Shown here: in pieces, positions 24,351 to 33,617 of the stretch
How the letters are laid out: every line of letters begins with the position of its first letter
Numbering within the stretch: position 1 is the stretch's first letter
Assembly: GCA_902775475.1 (NCBI GenBank)
Contig: CACYME010000017.1
Location: 1-64,000 of the forward strand
Source: an uncultured Prevotellaceae bacterium
Lineage (GTDB): Bacteria; Bacteroidota; Bacteroidia; Bacteroidales; Bacteroidaceae
Length of the DNA: 64,000 nucleotides
Direction of reading: 5' to 3'
Position numbers and translations under genes: made by a program
Notes under the pieces: generated by a model
Seen by the model: the letters and a program-made list of their open reading frames with translations, nothing else
Databases searched by the model: none
Told to the model about the DNA's origin: nothing

Positions 24351-24383
24351 CTCGTGGCAACTGAGCTGTTACAAGCATATATC

Positions 24384-24437
24384 AAAAGGCAGTTCAGGTT
24401 TCGTACATGGCGATGTACGAAACCTGAACTGCCTTTT
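24384..24437 (-). terminator. 25-bp-stem terminator after the MBG-domain gene
   Basis: AAAAGGCAGTTCAGG... pairs perfectly over 25 bp (24384-24408 with 24413-24437) with a GGCG loop. A/T ends make it usable in both directions. It lies 19 bp past the minus-strand stop codon. Confidence 0.85.
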
Positions 24438-24456
24438 GAAACGTCATCCTAAGAAC

Positions 24457-27048
24457 CTACTTGACGATGACCTTACGGCCCTCAACGACATAGAGTCCAG
24501 CGGGCAGGCCAGCGGTCGTGGTGGCCTGGCGACGGACAAGGCGACCCGTGACGGTGTAGACGTCGACGGGTGCACGGAAGGTGACGGTCTGCACAGCGGT
24601 GCGCACCTCGACCGTGAGGATGCCGTTGACATAGGTGAAGGCATAGTTCTGGGCCTCGCCTCCACTGACGACGATGTCGTAGGTGCCCGGTGTGCTGGCC
24701 GCGTCGGCCTCGGTGGTAGCAACGGGCTTCACGGCGATGGCCTCTTCGGTGTCGCCATTGCGGAAGCCGTCGTAGAGCACCACGAACGTCGGGTTAGGAT
24801 CACCCTGCGTGCGCACGTAGTTGCCCACAGAGGCCACGAGCGGTGCCTTGGTGACGGTGAGCGTGCCAGGCACGAGGCGCAGGTTCGGATAGGTGATGGT
24901 GCCGCGCTCGATGGTGATGGCATAGGCACCAACGGATGAGCGGCTGGTGGCCTCGCACTTGACGACCGGCTCACCCTCAATCTCGCCACCCGAAACGGTG
25001 TAGGTGAAGGCAGGCACCTCGTCGCCATAGACCATGGTGGCATCGGCTACAACAAGCACAATCTCGTCGGCCTCGGTGATGATGAGGCGACCGGGAACGT
25101 AGGTAATGTCATAGTTGGGCGACTCGGCACCGCTGACGCTCACCACATACTCGCCCGGCGTATTGTCATCCGGAGCGTTTGTGGTCAGCACGGGCTGGCT
25201 GGTGAGCACGGCCTGCGTCTCGTTGAGCTTGAAGCCCTCAAAGACGGGCTGGAACGTCGGGCGCTCGTCGGTCTGCTTCATGGTGTAGGGTCCGCCAGCC
25301 GAGATGGTGAGCGGAGCCTTCGTCACCGTAAGCGTGCCATCGACGAACACGAGGTTCGGATAGTCGAGGGTGCCCTTCGACACAGTGATGGCGTAGGTGC
25401 CGGGAGCCGACGACGGCGTTGCCTGACAGGAGAGCTGCGGCTGGCCCGTGAGCGTGCCGCCCTCGACAGTCCACGTCAGCTGGGGTACGGCGTCGCCATA
25501 CTCCTTCTTCAGGCTGGTGGCCTTCACGGTGATGGGGTCGGCCTGCTGAATGGTGAGCGTGCCTGCCACATAGCTGACTTCATAGTTCTGCGCAGTGATG
25601 CCGCTGACGGTGATGGGATAGGTGCCGGGTGTCTTGTCGGCAGGCACATTGCAGGTGATGACAGGCTGCGCGGTGAACACGCTGTTGGTCTGTCCCAGTT
25701 TGAAGCCGGCATAGTCGACGGCAAACTGTGGCAGTGCCTCGTTCTGCTTAATGGTATAGCTGCGGGCGGTGACGGTGAGCGGAGCCTTCGTCACGGTGAG
25801 CGTACCGTTGACGGCGTTGAAAGTGTGGTTGCTCACGCTACCCTTGCCAACGACGATGGGATAGGTGCCTACGGGCGACTCCTGGGTGGCCTCGCAGCTG
25901 ATGGTGGGCTGGCCGTTGATGGTGCCAGTGCCGGAGACGACATAGTCGAACGCAGGGTTAGCATCGCCATAGACACGCTGCTTGTTGTTGGCCGTCACGG
26001 TGACCACGTCTAGGGCCACCGCCTGGTCGTACTCGGCCTGCGTCATGAGCGTAATCTCATCGGGCGAACCAGCAGCTACTTTCAGGTAGGCGCTGTTCTG
26101 GGGAACGTACTTCACGTCGCTCTTCACGAAGCCCAGCTTGCCCTTCGACGTGACGCCAAGCAGGCGCATGGTGTTCGGGTCGTTAGGTGTGACATTGAGG
26201 TGGAAAGGCTCGGTGCCCAGACGGAGCGAACGAGCGATATACTCCACCTGAGAGTTCTCGAAATAGACTCCCTTCAGCAGGTTGCCCGAGGGGGCGGTGC
26301 CGTCCTGCAACTCGAGATTGAGGCGGTTCTGCGAGGGTGAAGTACCTGCACAGGCGATGATGACAGGGGTACTGGCGGCAATCTTGCCGCTGACCTCCTG
26401 CCAGACAGCCATGTCTCCATCGACCTTCTTCACGATGTAGGCCTTCATGGACGACGAAGTGAAGGTGAAGGGGAAAGAGGCATAGAACGTGGTGTATTGC
26501 TTTCCACCAGCGGTAACCTTACCGTCAACGCCGAAATAGTTGCTATCATCGGTAGCAGAAATCGGAGTGATGTACCAGAGCCGCATCAGGTTCGAACCCG
26601 TCTTCATCGTATAGAGGCGTCCTTCGTCGTTCTCGCCATCGTCATCCTGATCATAGAGATAGAGGGTGATGCCTTGCTCAGTGGCAGAAGCGAAATAGGC
26701 ATACTTGCCATTGCTAAGCGTCTGCCTGGTGAGCTTCAGATAGCGGGTCACCACTTTGTAGGCATCGGTGCCCTGGGCCTTCAGGTTATACATCGAATTG
26801 CCCTTCGACTCCACATAGATGACAGAGCCGGGATCGGAAGCAACCCAGCTGAAGGGCTTGCGCGACACAAGGGCGTCGATGTCGTAGGCCGTCTTGGCAT
26901 AGCTGAACCCCGTGGTCTTGTTGTCTATCATGTCGATATAACGAGAAGACCCCACGTTCTGCACGCGGTAGTAGCCATTGCTGGTGAACTGCGCCAGGGC
27001 GGTAGTGCTGAAGAGGGCTGATAGAAAGAAGAGTAGAATTCTGTTCAT
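24457..27048 (-). CDS. MBG-domain repeat protein with type IX secretion-like C-terminus
   Basis: 863 aa secreted protein. The signal peptide is MNRILLFFLSALFSTTALAQ. Residues 21-345 form an unassigned N-terminal region. Residues of about 347-820 are six MBG-type Ig-like domains in three A-B pairs; A domains have RVYGDANPAF or KKEYGDAVPQ, and B domains have IKQNEALPQF or MKQTDERPTF, with GTLTVTKA at several boundaries. The last 40 residues (VDVYTVTGRLVRR, GLPAGLYVVEGRKVIVK) look like a type IX sorting domain, so export through the T9SS to the surface is inferred. No catalytic motif is seen; a structural or adhesive role is likely. It follows the module 2 OmpA gene after a terminator, with no clear promoter box of its own. 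Confidence 0.85.
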   Translation of the reverse strand: MNRILLFFLSALFSTTALAQFTSNGYYRVQNVGSSRYIDMIDNKTTGFSYAKTAYDIDALVSRKPFSWVASDPGSVIYVESKGNSMYNLKAQGTDAYKVVTRYLKLTRQTLSNGKYAYFASATEQGITLYLYDQDDDGENDEGRLYTMKTGSNLMRLWYITPISATDDSNYFGVDGKVTAGGKQYTTFYASFPFTFTSSSMKAYIVKKVDGDMAVWQEVSGKIAASTPVIIACAGTSPSQNRLNLELQDGTAPSGNLLKGVYFENSQVEYIARSLRLGTEPFHLNVTPNDPNTMRLLGVTSKGKLGFVKSDVKYVPQNSAYLKVAAGSPDEITLMTQAEYDQAVALDVVTVTANNKQRVYGDANPAFDYVVSGTGTINGQPTISCEATQESPVGTYPIVVGKGSVSNHTFNAVNGTLTVTKAPLTVTARSYTIKQNEALPQFAVDYAGFKLGQTNSVFTAQPVITCNVPADKTPGTYPITVSGITAQNYEVSYVAGTLTIQQADPITVKATSLKKEYGDAVPQLTWTVEGGTLTGQPQLSCQATPSSAPGTYAITVSKGTLDYPNLVFVDGTLTVTKAPLTISAGGPYTMKQTDERPTFQPVFEGFKLNETQAVLTSQPVLTTNAPDDNTPGEYVVSVSGAESPNYDITYVPGRLIITEADEIVLVVADATMVYGDEVPAFTYTVSGGEIEGEPVVKCEATSRSSVGAYAITIERGTITYPNLRLVPGTLTVTKAPLVASVGNYVRTQGDPNPTFVVLYDGFRNGDTEEAIAVKPVATTEADAASTPGTYDIVVSGGEAQNYAFTYVNGILTVEVRTAVQTVTFRAPVDVYTVTGRLVRRQATTTAGLPAGLYVVEGRKVIVK

Positions 27049-27076
27049 AAAGAGAATACCTTAAAAGACTAAAAGA

Positions 27077-27120
27077 ATCCTGCCTTGCAACCGCCCTTTA
27101 GGCCAGCTGCAAGGCAGGAT
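27077..27120 (-). terminator. Terminator or attenuator between ompA (module 2) and the MBG gene
   Basis: ATCCTGCCTTGCA (27077-27089) pairs exactly with TGCAAGGCAGGAT (27108-27120). On the minus strand a T-rich stretch follows. Read-through would supply the MBG gene. Confidence 0.75.
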
Positions 27121-27142
27121 GAATCGATTAACGCGTAGCGGC

Positions 27143-28321
27143 TTACTCTGCGATGCAGATAGTCACACGGTTCTTGTCGTTTTCAGCGAACGGCTGCTCG
27201 GTGTCACCCTTGCTGTCGATGATGATGCGAGAGCGGTCGATCTTGTACTGCTTGACCAGACGGTCGGCCACAACCTGAGCGCGGTTCTTACCGAGGCGCT
27301 CGTTGATCTTGGCGTTACCCGTGCCCTTGTCGGCATAACCAGTGACAGTGACCTTTGCTGCGGGGTTGAGGCGCAAGAAGGCAACGATGTCCTCGATCTT
27401 CTGACCCTCAGTGGGATCGATGCGCGAGCTGTTGATGGTGAAGAACACGTCGCGGCGCAGCGGCTCCTGCTTCTTCTCAACCTCGACAATCTTGTCGATG
27501 TAGACGGGCTTCTCGACAATCTTCTCGACCTCGACCTTCTTCTCAACCACCTTCTCGACCACGCGAGGCTGACGGTTGAACAGGCCACGGCGGAACTTCA
27601 TGCCAGGCTGCCAGGCAACATAAGCGTCACCAAGATTAATCTTCAGACCCAGCAGGCCATTGAAATACCAGTCGGCATTCTTCGCACGCTTTGAGTTGTA
27701 CTTGTCGCTGAGCGTGTTAGCAGCCAGCTCCAGTCCAAGGCTGACAGCATCGCTGAGGCGGAAGTCGGCCATGATACCGGCCTGACCTACGAAGCGAGCC
27801 TTTGAGCCATCCCAGCAGTACTCCATGGGAGCATTGAGGGTCTTGGTGTAGTCGTGAATCTTCAGAATCTCGGTCTTTGCAGCAGCAGCGTCGTCATTGT
27901 CGAAACCAATGTTGGCACCGATACCAGCGAAGATGCTGAGGTTAAAGACGCGGTTGGGGTTGAAACCACAGAAGAGGTTCGAGAGATTGGCGGTGAGATC
28001 AACGGTGGGAGCCACATACTTCCACTTCCAGTCCCACTTGCCCAGATTGCCGTAGTCGGAACCAGCCTTCGACTGCCAGGCGTTAACAGCCAGACGTGCG
28101 CCAATCACCTCGTCGAACTGATAGCCGAGTGTCAGCTGAGCATTCGGTGAAATGAGGTCGCCGAAGGACAGCTCACCTAAGGTGTGCTGAACACCTCCCT
28201 GCACCTGCACGTACCAATGAGGATTGAAGACAAATTCCGGTGCATCCTGTGGTTCCTGTGCCGATGCTGAGACGAAGCCCAGCATCAGCATACAGGTAAG
28301 TATTGATTTCTTGATATTCAT
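27143..28321 (-). CDS. OmpA-family outer-membrane protein (module 2)
   Basis: 392 aa from ATG 28321 (the frame opens at TTG 28330). The signal peptide is MNIKKSILTCMLMLGFVSASA. The N-terminal barrel parallels the paralogue at 11078 (LGYQFDEVIGARLAVNAWQS, NLFCGFNPNRVFNLSIFAG). A highly charged linker replaces the proline linker (VEKVVEKKVEVEKIVEK). The C-terminal OmpA domain (FFTINSSRIDPTEGQKIEDI, GYADKGTGNAKINERLGKNR) ends in NRVTICIAE. It should bind peptidoglycan and stabilise the envelope. The gene starts 32 bp after the stop of the coiled-coil lipoprotein gene, so the two form an operon, which is stronger linkage than in module 1. Confidence 0.92.
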   Translation of the reverse strand: MNIKKSILTCMLMLGFVSASAQEPQDAPEFVFNPHWYVQVQGGVQHTLGELSFGDLISPNAQLTLGYQFDEVIGARLAVNAWQSKAGSDYGNLGKWDWKWKYVAPTVDLTANLSNLFCGFNPNRVFNLSIFAGIGANIGFDNDDAAAAKTEILKIHDYTKTLNAPMEYCWDGSKARFVGQAGIMADFRLSDAVSLGLELAANTLSDKYNSKRAKNADWYFNGLLGLKINLGDAYVAWQPGMKFRRGLFNRQPRVVEKVVEKKVEVEKIVEKPVYIDKIVEVEKKQEPLRRDVFFTINSSRIDPTEGQKIEDIVAFLRLNPAAKVTVTGYADKGTGNAKINERLGKNRAQVVADRLVKQYKIDRSRIIIDSKGDTEQPFAENDKNRVTICIAE

Positions 28322-28353
28322 AATTGTCAAATCTCCTTTAGTAGTTGATGAAA

Positions 28354-31300
28354 TTACTTACTGACCGTGAAATAGTACTTCTCAGTGAAAACCAGACCGG
28401 TGTAGTCGACTGCGGAGTAGAGCACCTCGTAAGTGTAGCCATCCTCAGCCTCGAAGTCGATGTACGAGCCCCAGCCACCATTGATGACCTCGTTGATGCG
28501 GCTCTGAGCATTGGCCTTGTCAAGGACGCTCTTGCAGGCAGCGTCGCCACCCTGAGCACTGGCCTCACCCTTGAAGACGTTGGTCACAGCCACGAACTTC
28601 TTGTAAGCAGGCGAGATAATCTCAGCAGTGTAGGTGGTAGGAGCAAGCAGCAGGCTGGTACCCTTAATCTGTGCGGGAATCTTAGCCGAACGGCTCAGAC
28701 GACGATAGCCATCCTCGCTCTTGACGAGCAGCGTGGGCTGAACGTACTTGTTCGGGTTCAGGTAACGCTTGTAGCGCTTGTAGATCTCGTTGAAGTAGTC
28801 AGAAATAGCGCTCTTAGCCTTGTCAGCAATCTTGCTGGGCTTAATGTCCTTCAGGTCGTTGAGGAAGTCGCGGATATCATCGAGATACATATCAATCTGC
28901 TGACGGATACGCTCCATCTCATCGGCATTATCCTTGTCATGGTCGTAGTTGGCCAGACGACGCAGCTCCTCGGTGATATCGTAGGAAATGCAGACATTCA
29001 CTTGACCGGCATAGCCTTCAACGGGCTCAATTGAAATCTTCACGCGCACATCAGCGGGGTGAATGGTATGAATCTTGCCGTTAGTGTCGTATGCATGCCA
29101 TGTGGGAACATTCACCCAAACCTCCTTATATCCCTGTTCCCAGAGATAGAGGCTGGTGACCTTGAGGTTGAAGGTAGCCACGATGTTGTTGGGATCAATC
29201 TGACCATCACCGTCGAGGTCTTCGAACTTCTCAAATGCGATGTCGTCGATGGTATAGTCGATGAAGCGCAGCTCGGGGAATCCGGCGGCAGCCTTGTCGA
29301 TGAGTCGGTCGATGAAGTCCTCAGCCATACCGAGGCCGAAGGTCATCTCACCCAGGTCCTTACCCCATGAGAACGAGAGAGGCTTGATGCTGGTAGCACC
29401 GATACCGTACTGAGAAACAACGCTCTTCGTGCCCAGTTCGTCAGTCCAAGTAGCCTTAACGGCGTTGGCAATGAGGAACTGATTGATGTTGAAGTAGACA
29501 GCCTCAGTGAGGTTGTGCAGGTCGAAGCCATTCTTATAGTCCTTCAGGTCCTTAACAACGTCCTTCAGCTTCTCGATGTCGAGGCGCAGGCGGTTGTTGC
29601 TCTCCAGGGCAGCCTCGCTATAAGTAACCTTAGCCTCATAGAAGCCATTGCTGCTCTGAGCACCCTCAACACCAGAACGGGTGTAACCGAACCACAGAGT
29701 GTGATTGCTCTTCTTCAAAGGCTCAATCTTAACGGGCGACTCTTTATCGTTGCTGTCGATGAGCTTGAACTCAGTACCAGTGAAATCGCGGTCGGTGGGG
29801 TTGATGGTCATGTAGAGTGTACCAGCATTACCAACTTCTGTACCCTCGTCATTGAGGTTGATGATGGTCTTGTTGCCAGCCATCTCGATAGGAGTAATGC
29901 CACCGAGCATATCAACGTCTTCCTTGGTGAACTTCTTCCACTGCTCAGTCTCCTGCTGATAGTAAACCTGGTTGCGAGTGGGGAACTCAATACCGTCGTT
30001 ACCCAGTGTGCCGTGGAAGGAAATGAGCATGTTCGAACGAATGTCAATGGGGAGGTTCAGCTCACCGAACATAGGATTGTAACTGCCATTCAGCTCAATG
30101 CCGGTAATCCACTTGGCAGCCACGTTCTTGAATGCGCCAGTCAGAGCGTTAATAGCATCGGTGTTAGCCTGAATAGCCTCGTTGGCCTCATTAATCTGGC
30201 CCTGGAGGTCAGCCACCTTGGTGACAACGTCCTGCTTCACCTCTTCGATATTTGCGGCGTTCTCAGCGATAGCCTCAGCCAAACCGCTGATTGTCTCGAG
30301 CATCTCAGCGTGCAGTCTGTCAGCCTCAGCCTTATTGGCAGCGACCTCATCCTGCAGACCAGAAATGGTCTGGTTGGTTTCCTCAATCATTGAATGCAGA
30401 ACGAGATCCTCGCTCTCCAAGCCTTCGATACGAGCGACAGCTTCGTCAAGATCCTCCGACAGTACATCGAGTGCCTCTTGCATGTTGCCAATCAGAATGA
30501 AGTTGGCAAGAGCTAAGGCCGACACTTCAGCAACAGTCTCCTGAATCTCAGAAATAGTACCATTAATAGTACTGATGGAAGTGGTAACTTCGTCCTTAAA
30601 CGAGTTGAACTCGCTGCTCAGGGTCTGGAGCTTATCCCTGTTTGTTTCAGCCAGAGTCTTGGCCTCATTAGCCGTGGTCTGAGCATTGCCTGCAGCAGTA
30701 TTGGCCTGAGAAGCCAGGTTATAAGCTTCCACAGCCTTATTCATAGCAGCTTCGATGTCAGCATTAACCTGCACCAGTTTGCCATCAACATAGAGAACAG
30801 CAGCGTCATACTTTGCCTGGGCAGCCTGATCAGCATAAGTAATCAGCTCAGCCTTTGCACGAGCAATGCTGTCGTAAGCCAGCTGGAGGTTCTCTGCGTC
30901 CTTGGCCAGCAGGTCTTCCTGCGTCTTGTTCAGCGCCTCGATGGTAGCATACTTCTTGAGTTCTTCTTTCAGTCCATCAATCTGTCCCTGAAGGTTGTTC
31001 TGCAAAGCTTCCAGCTCAGTCTTCGTAGCATACTGGCTGAGGTTGAGGTTCTTCAGCATGTCGTCAATCTGACCCTGCGTGTAGTAATCAGCCAGCTTGG
31101 TGTTGAACAGGTCCAAAATTTCTTGCCTGTTGTAGGTCTCACCCTTTGTGTAATAGTTGGTGAGCGTGCTGTTGAGCGACTCAATGGTCACATACAGCTT
31201 GAACTTCTCGTTGGTAGCATCGCGGAAGTCCTTGCATGTCTGCTGACAATTGCTCAACTGGGTCTGCAGATCAGCAATCTTTGCCCGCAGATCATTCTCC

Positions 31301-31428
31301 AGATCAGCCACTCGGCCGTCCAAGTTCCCAAGTTTCTCGTCGTCGTAGTCCTTACAAGAAACCACAGAGCCCGTGAAGCCCACAAACAGGGCTAACAGGA
31401 GCAATCCATTAATAAATTTCCTTTTCAT
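28354..31428 (-). CDS. Coiled-coil surface lipoprotein (module 2)
   Basis: 1024 aa from ATG 31428 (GTG 31434 is two codons earlier). The lipobox cysteine is residue 25 in SVVSCKDYDDEK, the same position and CKDYDD sequence as the paralogue at 13089. Residues of about 30-438 are coiled coil with repeated Y-x-T motifs (NYYTKGETYN, DYYTQGQIDD, QYATKTELEA, KYATIEALNK) suggesting a trimeric stalk. Residues 440-1024 are globular, with a DLDGDGQIDPNN loop that could bind calcium. The promoter box is at 31478-31485. Together with the downstream OmpA it forms a probable surface stalk plus peptidoglycan anchor; the ligand is unknown. Confidence 0.85.
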   Translation of the reverse strand: MKRKFINGLLLLALFVGFTGSVVSCKDYDDEKLGNLDGRVADLENDLRAKIADLQTQLSNCQQTCKDFRDATNEKFKLYVTIESLNSTLTNYYTKGETYNRQEILDLFNTKLADYYTQGQIDDMLKNLNLSQYATKTELEALQNNLQGQIDGLKEELKKYATIEALNKTQEDLLAKDAENLQLAYDSIARAKAELITYADQAAQAKYDAAVLYVDGKLVQVNADIEAAMNKAVEAYNLASQANTAAGNAQTTANEAKTLAETNRDKLQTLSSEFNSFKDEVTTSISTINGTISEIQETVAEVSALALANFILIGNMQEALDVLSEDLDEAVARIEGLESEDLVLHSMIEETNQTISGLQDEVAANKAEADRLHAEMLETISGLAEAIAENAANIEEVKQDVVTKVADLQGQINEANEAIQANTDAINALTGAFKNVAAKWITGIELNGSYNPMFGELNLPIDIRSNMLISFHGTLGNDGIEFPTRNQVYYQQETEQWKKFTKEDVDMLGGITPIEMAGNKTIINLNDEGTEVGNAGTLYMTINPTDRDFTGTEFKLIDSNDKESPVKIEPLKKSNHTLWFGYTRSGVEGAQSSNGFYEAKVTYSEAALESNNRLRLDIEKLKDVVKDLKDYKNGFDLHNLTEAVYFNINQFLIANAVKATWTDELGTKSVVSQYGIGATSIKPLSFSWGKDLGEMTFGLGMAEDFIDRLIDKAAAGFPELRFIDYTIDDIAFEKFEDLDGDGQIDPNNIVATFNLKVTSLYLWEQGYKEVWVNVPTWHAYDTNGKIHTIHPADVRVKISIEPVEGYAGQVNVCISYDITEELRRLANYDHDKDNADEMERIRQQIDMYLDDIRDFLNDLKDIKPSKIADKAKSAISDYFNEIYKRYKRYLNPNKYVQPTLLVKSEDGYRRLSRSAKIPAQIKGTSLLLAPTTYTAEIISPAYKKFVAVTNVFKGEASAQGGDAACKSVLDKANAQSRINEVINGGWGSYIDFEAEDGYTYEVLYSAVDYTGLVFTEKYYFTVSK

Positions 31429-31477
31429 GAACACAAAATTTATAATATTAATACTTTCAATATGTGCAAATTCGTGG

Positions 31478-31485
31478 CAAAGTTA
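31478..31485 (-). promoter_or_regulatory. -7 box TAACTTTG for module 2
   Basis: Exact TAnnTTTG on the minus strand, about 50 nt before the ATG of the coiled-coil lipoprotein gene. Confidence 0.7.
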
Positions 31486-31601
31486 AGCATTTTTTCACAA
31501 CCTGCCAAGAAAATCTCAATATTTCTTTCAAAAAAAAGCATTATTCCAATTCTATTCTACAAAAAGTCTAAATCTCCTTGTATTTCCCTTGCACATGACC
31601 G

Positions 31602-33410
31602 CTATGTCAGCAAATGGTCAATATCGCTCTGCGGAAGGATGGCGAGGATAGCATTCCCGTCGGGTGTATAGTTGGCATTAGAACAGGCGAAGAGCTCGTT
31701 AACGACGCGTTCCATCTCTTCATTGGAAAGCACCTGCCCATAAGCAATGGCCGTATTTCGCGCCATACTGAGAGCTAGTGCTGCATGGAAATCGGTAGTA
31801 GCCAACGACGACTGTTCAACAGCATCTGTCACGATGTTGCGTAGCAGCGAGAGTGGGTCGATGCCATCAATCCCTGCCGGGATGCCATTGACCACGAAGC
31901 TACCGCCACCCAGGTCACTAACGTCGAAGCCAATGGCCGTCAGGTCGGGTAACAGCCGTTGCAACATAACCGTTTCCGAGGGGGAGAACTGCAGCACTTC
32001 CGGGAAGAGCACACGCTGGGTGCTTGCTATTTTCTTACTGATACGCTCAAGATTTCGCTCATAGCAGATACGCACATCGGCCCGGTGCTGGTCGATAATC
32101 ATGAGCCCCGACTTGACCGCCGTCATGATGTAGCGCCCCTTATACTGATAGTGCTGCGGTGAACGCTCCGTCAGCTGCTGGGGAACTGGAGATTCGTCCT
32201 CCCCGGAGAATGGAATCGTCTGCTGCGAGGGCTGCGAGAGTGTCAGCGCATAGAGGTCGGCCATGTCGGCGGTAGCATGATGGCTGGATGCCCCCGACGG
32301 GAAGCGCGGCGTATAGGAAGGATTATACTGCACCTGCGGCGGGCGAACGGCGTCAGCCTGCGGGTCGAAGACCGGGATTTCGGGACGTCCCTCCGTATCG
32401 AAGTCGATGGAGGGCACATCACAGAAGCGTCCCAGAGCGTCCTTTACAGCAGCAGAGAGTATCTGAAAGATTCCCTGCTCATTCTCGAACTTAATCTCCG
32501 TCTTCGTGGGATGTATATTCACGTCGATATCGGCAGGTTCCACATCGAAGTAGACGAAGTAAGGGGCCTGCGTGCCTTCCGGCACAAGCCGTTCGTAGGC
32601 CCCGACGACAGCCTTGTGGAAATAAGGGTGACGCATGTAGCGTCCATTGACGAAGAAGAAGGCATGGGCACCTTTCTTACGCGCCGTCTCCGGCTTTCCC
32701 ACGAAGCCACTGATGCGGCACAGCGCGGTATCAACCTGCAAGGGGAGCAACTCCTGACTGAGTTTCTTTCCGAATACGTCGACGATGCGCTGGCGCAGAG
32801 AGCCCGCCCGCAAGCTCAGTAGCTCCTGCTGATTGCTATAGAGCGTGAAAGAGATATCGGGATAGACGAGCACGATGCGTTCAAAGGCAGTAAGGATATT
32901 GTTCAGCTCCGTAGTGTTCGTCTTGAGGAAGCGGCGGCGTGCCGGCACATTGAAGAACAGGTTGTCCACCTTGAAGTTGCAGCCCACCGGACAAGCCACC
33001 GGCTCCTGGCTGACCACCTTCGAGCCGTGTATCGTCAGCTGCGTGCCCACCTCGTCTCCAGCCATGCGAGTGGTGAGCGCCACCTGCGCCACGGCGGCAA
33101 TCGACGGCAGGGCCTCGCCACGGAACCCCATGGTATGGAGTGAGAAGAGGTCGTCGGCCTGACGAATCTTCGACGTGGCATGCCGCTCGAAGGCCAGACG
33201 GGCATCTGTCTCCGACATGCCACAGCCATCGTCAATGACCTGGATAGACGTACGCCCGGCATCGACCACCATCACCCGAATGTCGTGGGCACCGGCATCA
33301 ACGGCGTTCTCAACCAGCTCCTTGATAACCGATGCTGGCCGCTGGATGACCTCGCCAGCCGCAATCTGGTTGGCTACGGAATCGGGAAGAAGTTGTATTT
33401 TATCTGCCAT
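31602..33410 (-). CDS. mutL: DNA mismatch repair protein MutL
   Basis: 602 aa. MutL couples MutS mismatch recognition to strand removal. The GHKL ATPase motifs are clear: [14 protein letters not shown] (catalytic Glu and Asn), [20 protein letters not shown] and [15 protein letters not shown]. The C-terminal dimerisation domain is present, but the endonuclease signature is degenerate: [12 protein letters not shown] stands where DQHA(X)2E(X)4E is expected, and TPDGNAIL where CPHGRP is expected. From memory this loss is shared by other Bacteroidetes, but it implies no intrinsic nicking. It is last in the guaB-PPIase-PPIase-ostA-small protein-mutL series, with only 9 bp to the preceding gene. Confidence 0.95.
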   Translation of the reverse strand: MADKIQLLPDSVANQIAAGEVIQRPASVIKELVENAVDAGAHDIRVMVVDAGRTSIQVIDDGCGMSETDARLAFERHATSKIRQADDLFSLHTMGFRGEALPSIAAVAQVALTTRMAGDEVGTQLTIHGSKVVSQEPVACPVGCNFKVDNLFFNVPARRRFLKTNTTELNNILTAFERIVLVYPDISFTLYSNQQELLSLRAGSLRQRIVDVFGKKLSQELLPLQVDTALCRISGFVGKPETARKKGAHAFFFVNGRYMRHPYFHKAVVGAYERLVPEGTQAPYFVYFDVEPADIDVNIHPTKTEIKFENEQGIFQILSAAVKDALGRFCDVPSIDFDTEGRPEIPVFDPQADAVRPPQVQYNPSYTPRFPSGASSHHATADMADLYALTLSQPSQQTIPFSGEDESPVPQQLTERSPQHYQYKGRYIMTAVKSGLMIIDQHRADVRICYERNLERISKKIASTQRVLFPEVLQFSPSETVMLQRLLPDLTAIGFDVSDLGGGSFVVNGIPAGIDGIDPLSLLRNIVTDAVEQSSLATTDFHAALALSMARNTAIAYGQVLSNEEMERVVNELFACSNANYTPDGNAILAILPQSDIDHLLT

Positions 33411-33419
33411 AATAGAACT

Positions 33420-33617
33420 CTAACATGAGAAAGCGATAACCAGCAACACCGCTACTAAGATAAACAGCAGCGAAAGCAGCATCGGAATGCTGAGCGTCTG
33501 CCCCCTACCCTGCCGCAGCTTTCTCCCTGCGGCGAAAGCACCATGAACCGAGGCGCCCACCGGTCGGTCGGCATTATCGTAGATAGGGTTAAGGTTGAAC
33601 GGCCGTGGTTTCTTCAT
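33420..33617 (-). CDS. Small membrane protein between ostA-like gene and mutL
   Basis: 65 aa. A basic, polar N-terminus (MKKPRPFNLNPIYDNADRP) is followed by RKLRQGRG and one C-terminal hydrophobic helix (LLSLLFILVAVLLVIAFSC), so it is probably tail-anchored in the inner membrane with the N-terminus in the cytoplasm. The start lies inside the last codons of the OstA-like gene (29-bp overlap), pointing to coupled translation. I know no function. The coupling to an LPS-transport gene suggests a role at the envelope, but this is inference. Confidence 0.7.
   Translation of the reverse strand: MKKPRPFNLNPIYDNADRPVGASVHGAFAAGRKLRQGRGQTLSIPMLLSLLFILVAVLLVIAFSC

Larger units (their letters stand above)
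23673..24456. other. 784-bp repeat-rich intergenic region
   Basis: No convincing gene on either strand. Contents in order: a CCGTG-type hairpin (23717-23773), GTCAACGCC repeats (23978-24036), TAACTGCTCAGT (24239-24250) facing ACTGAGCTGTTA (24360-24371), a 27-bp palindrome (24324-24350), and the MBG gene terminator (24384-24437). It is the largest non-coding stretch in the window. Confidence 0.6.
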
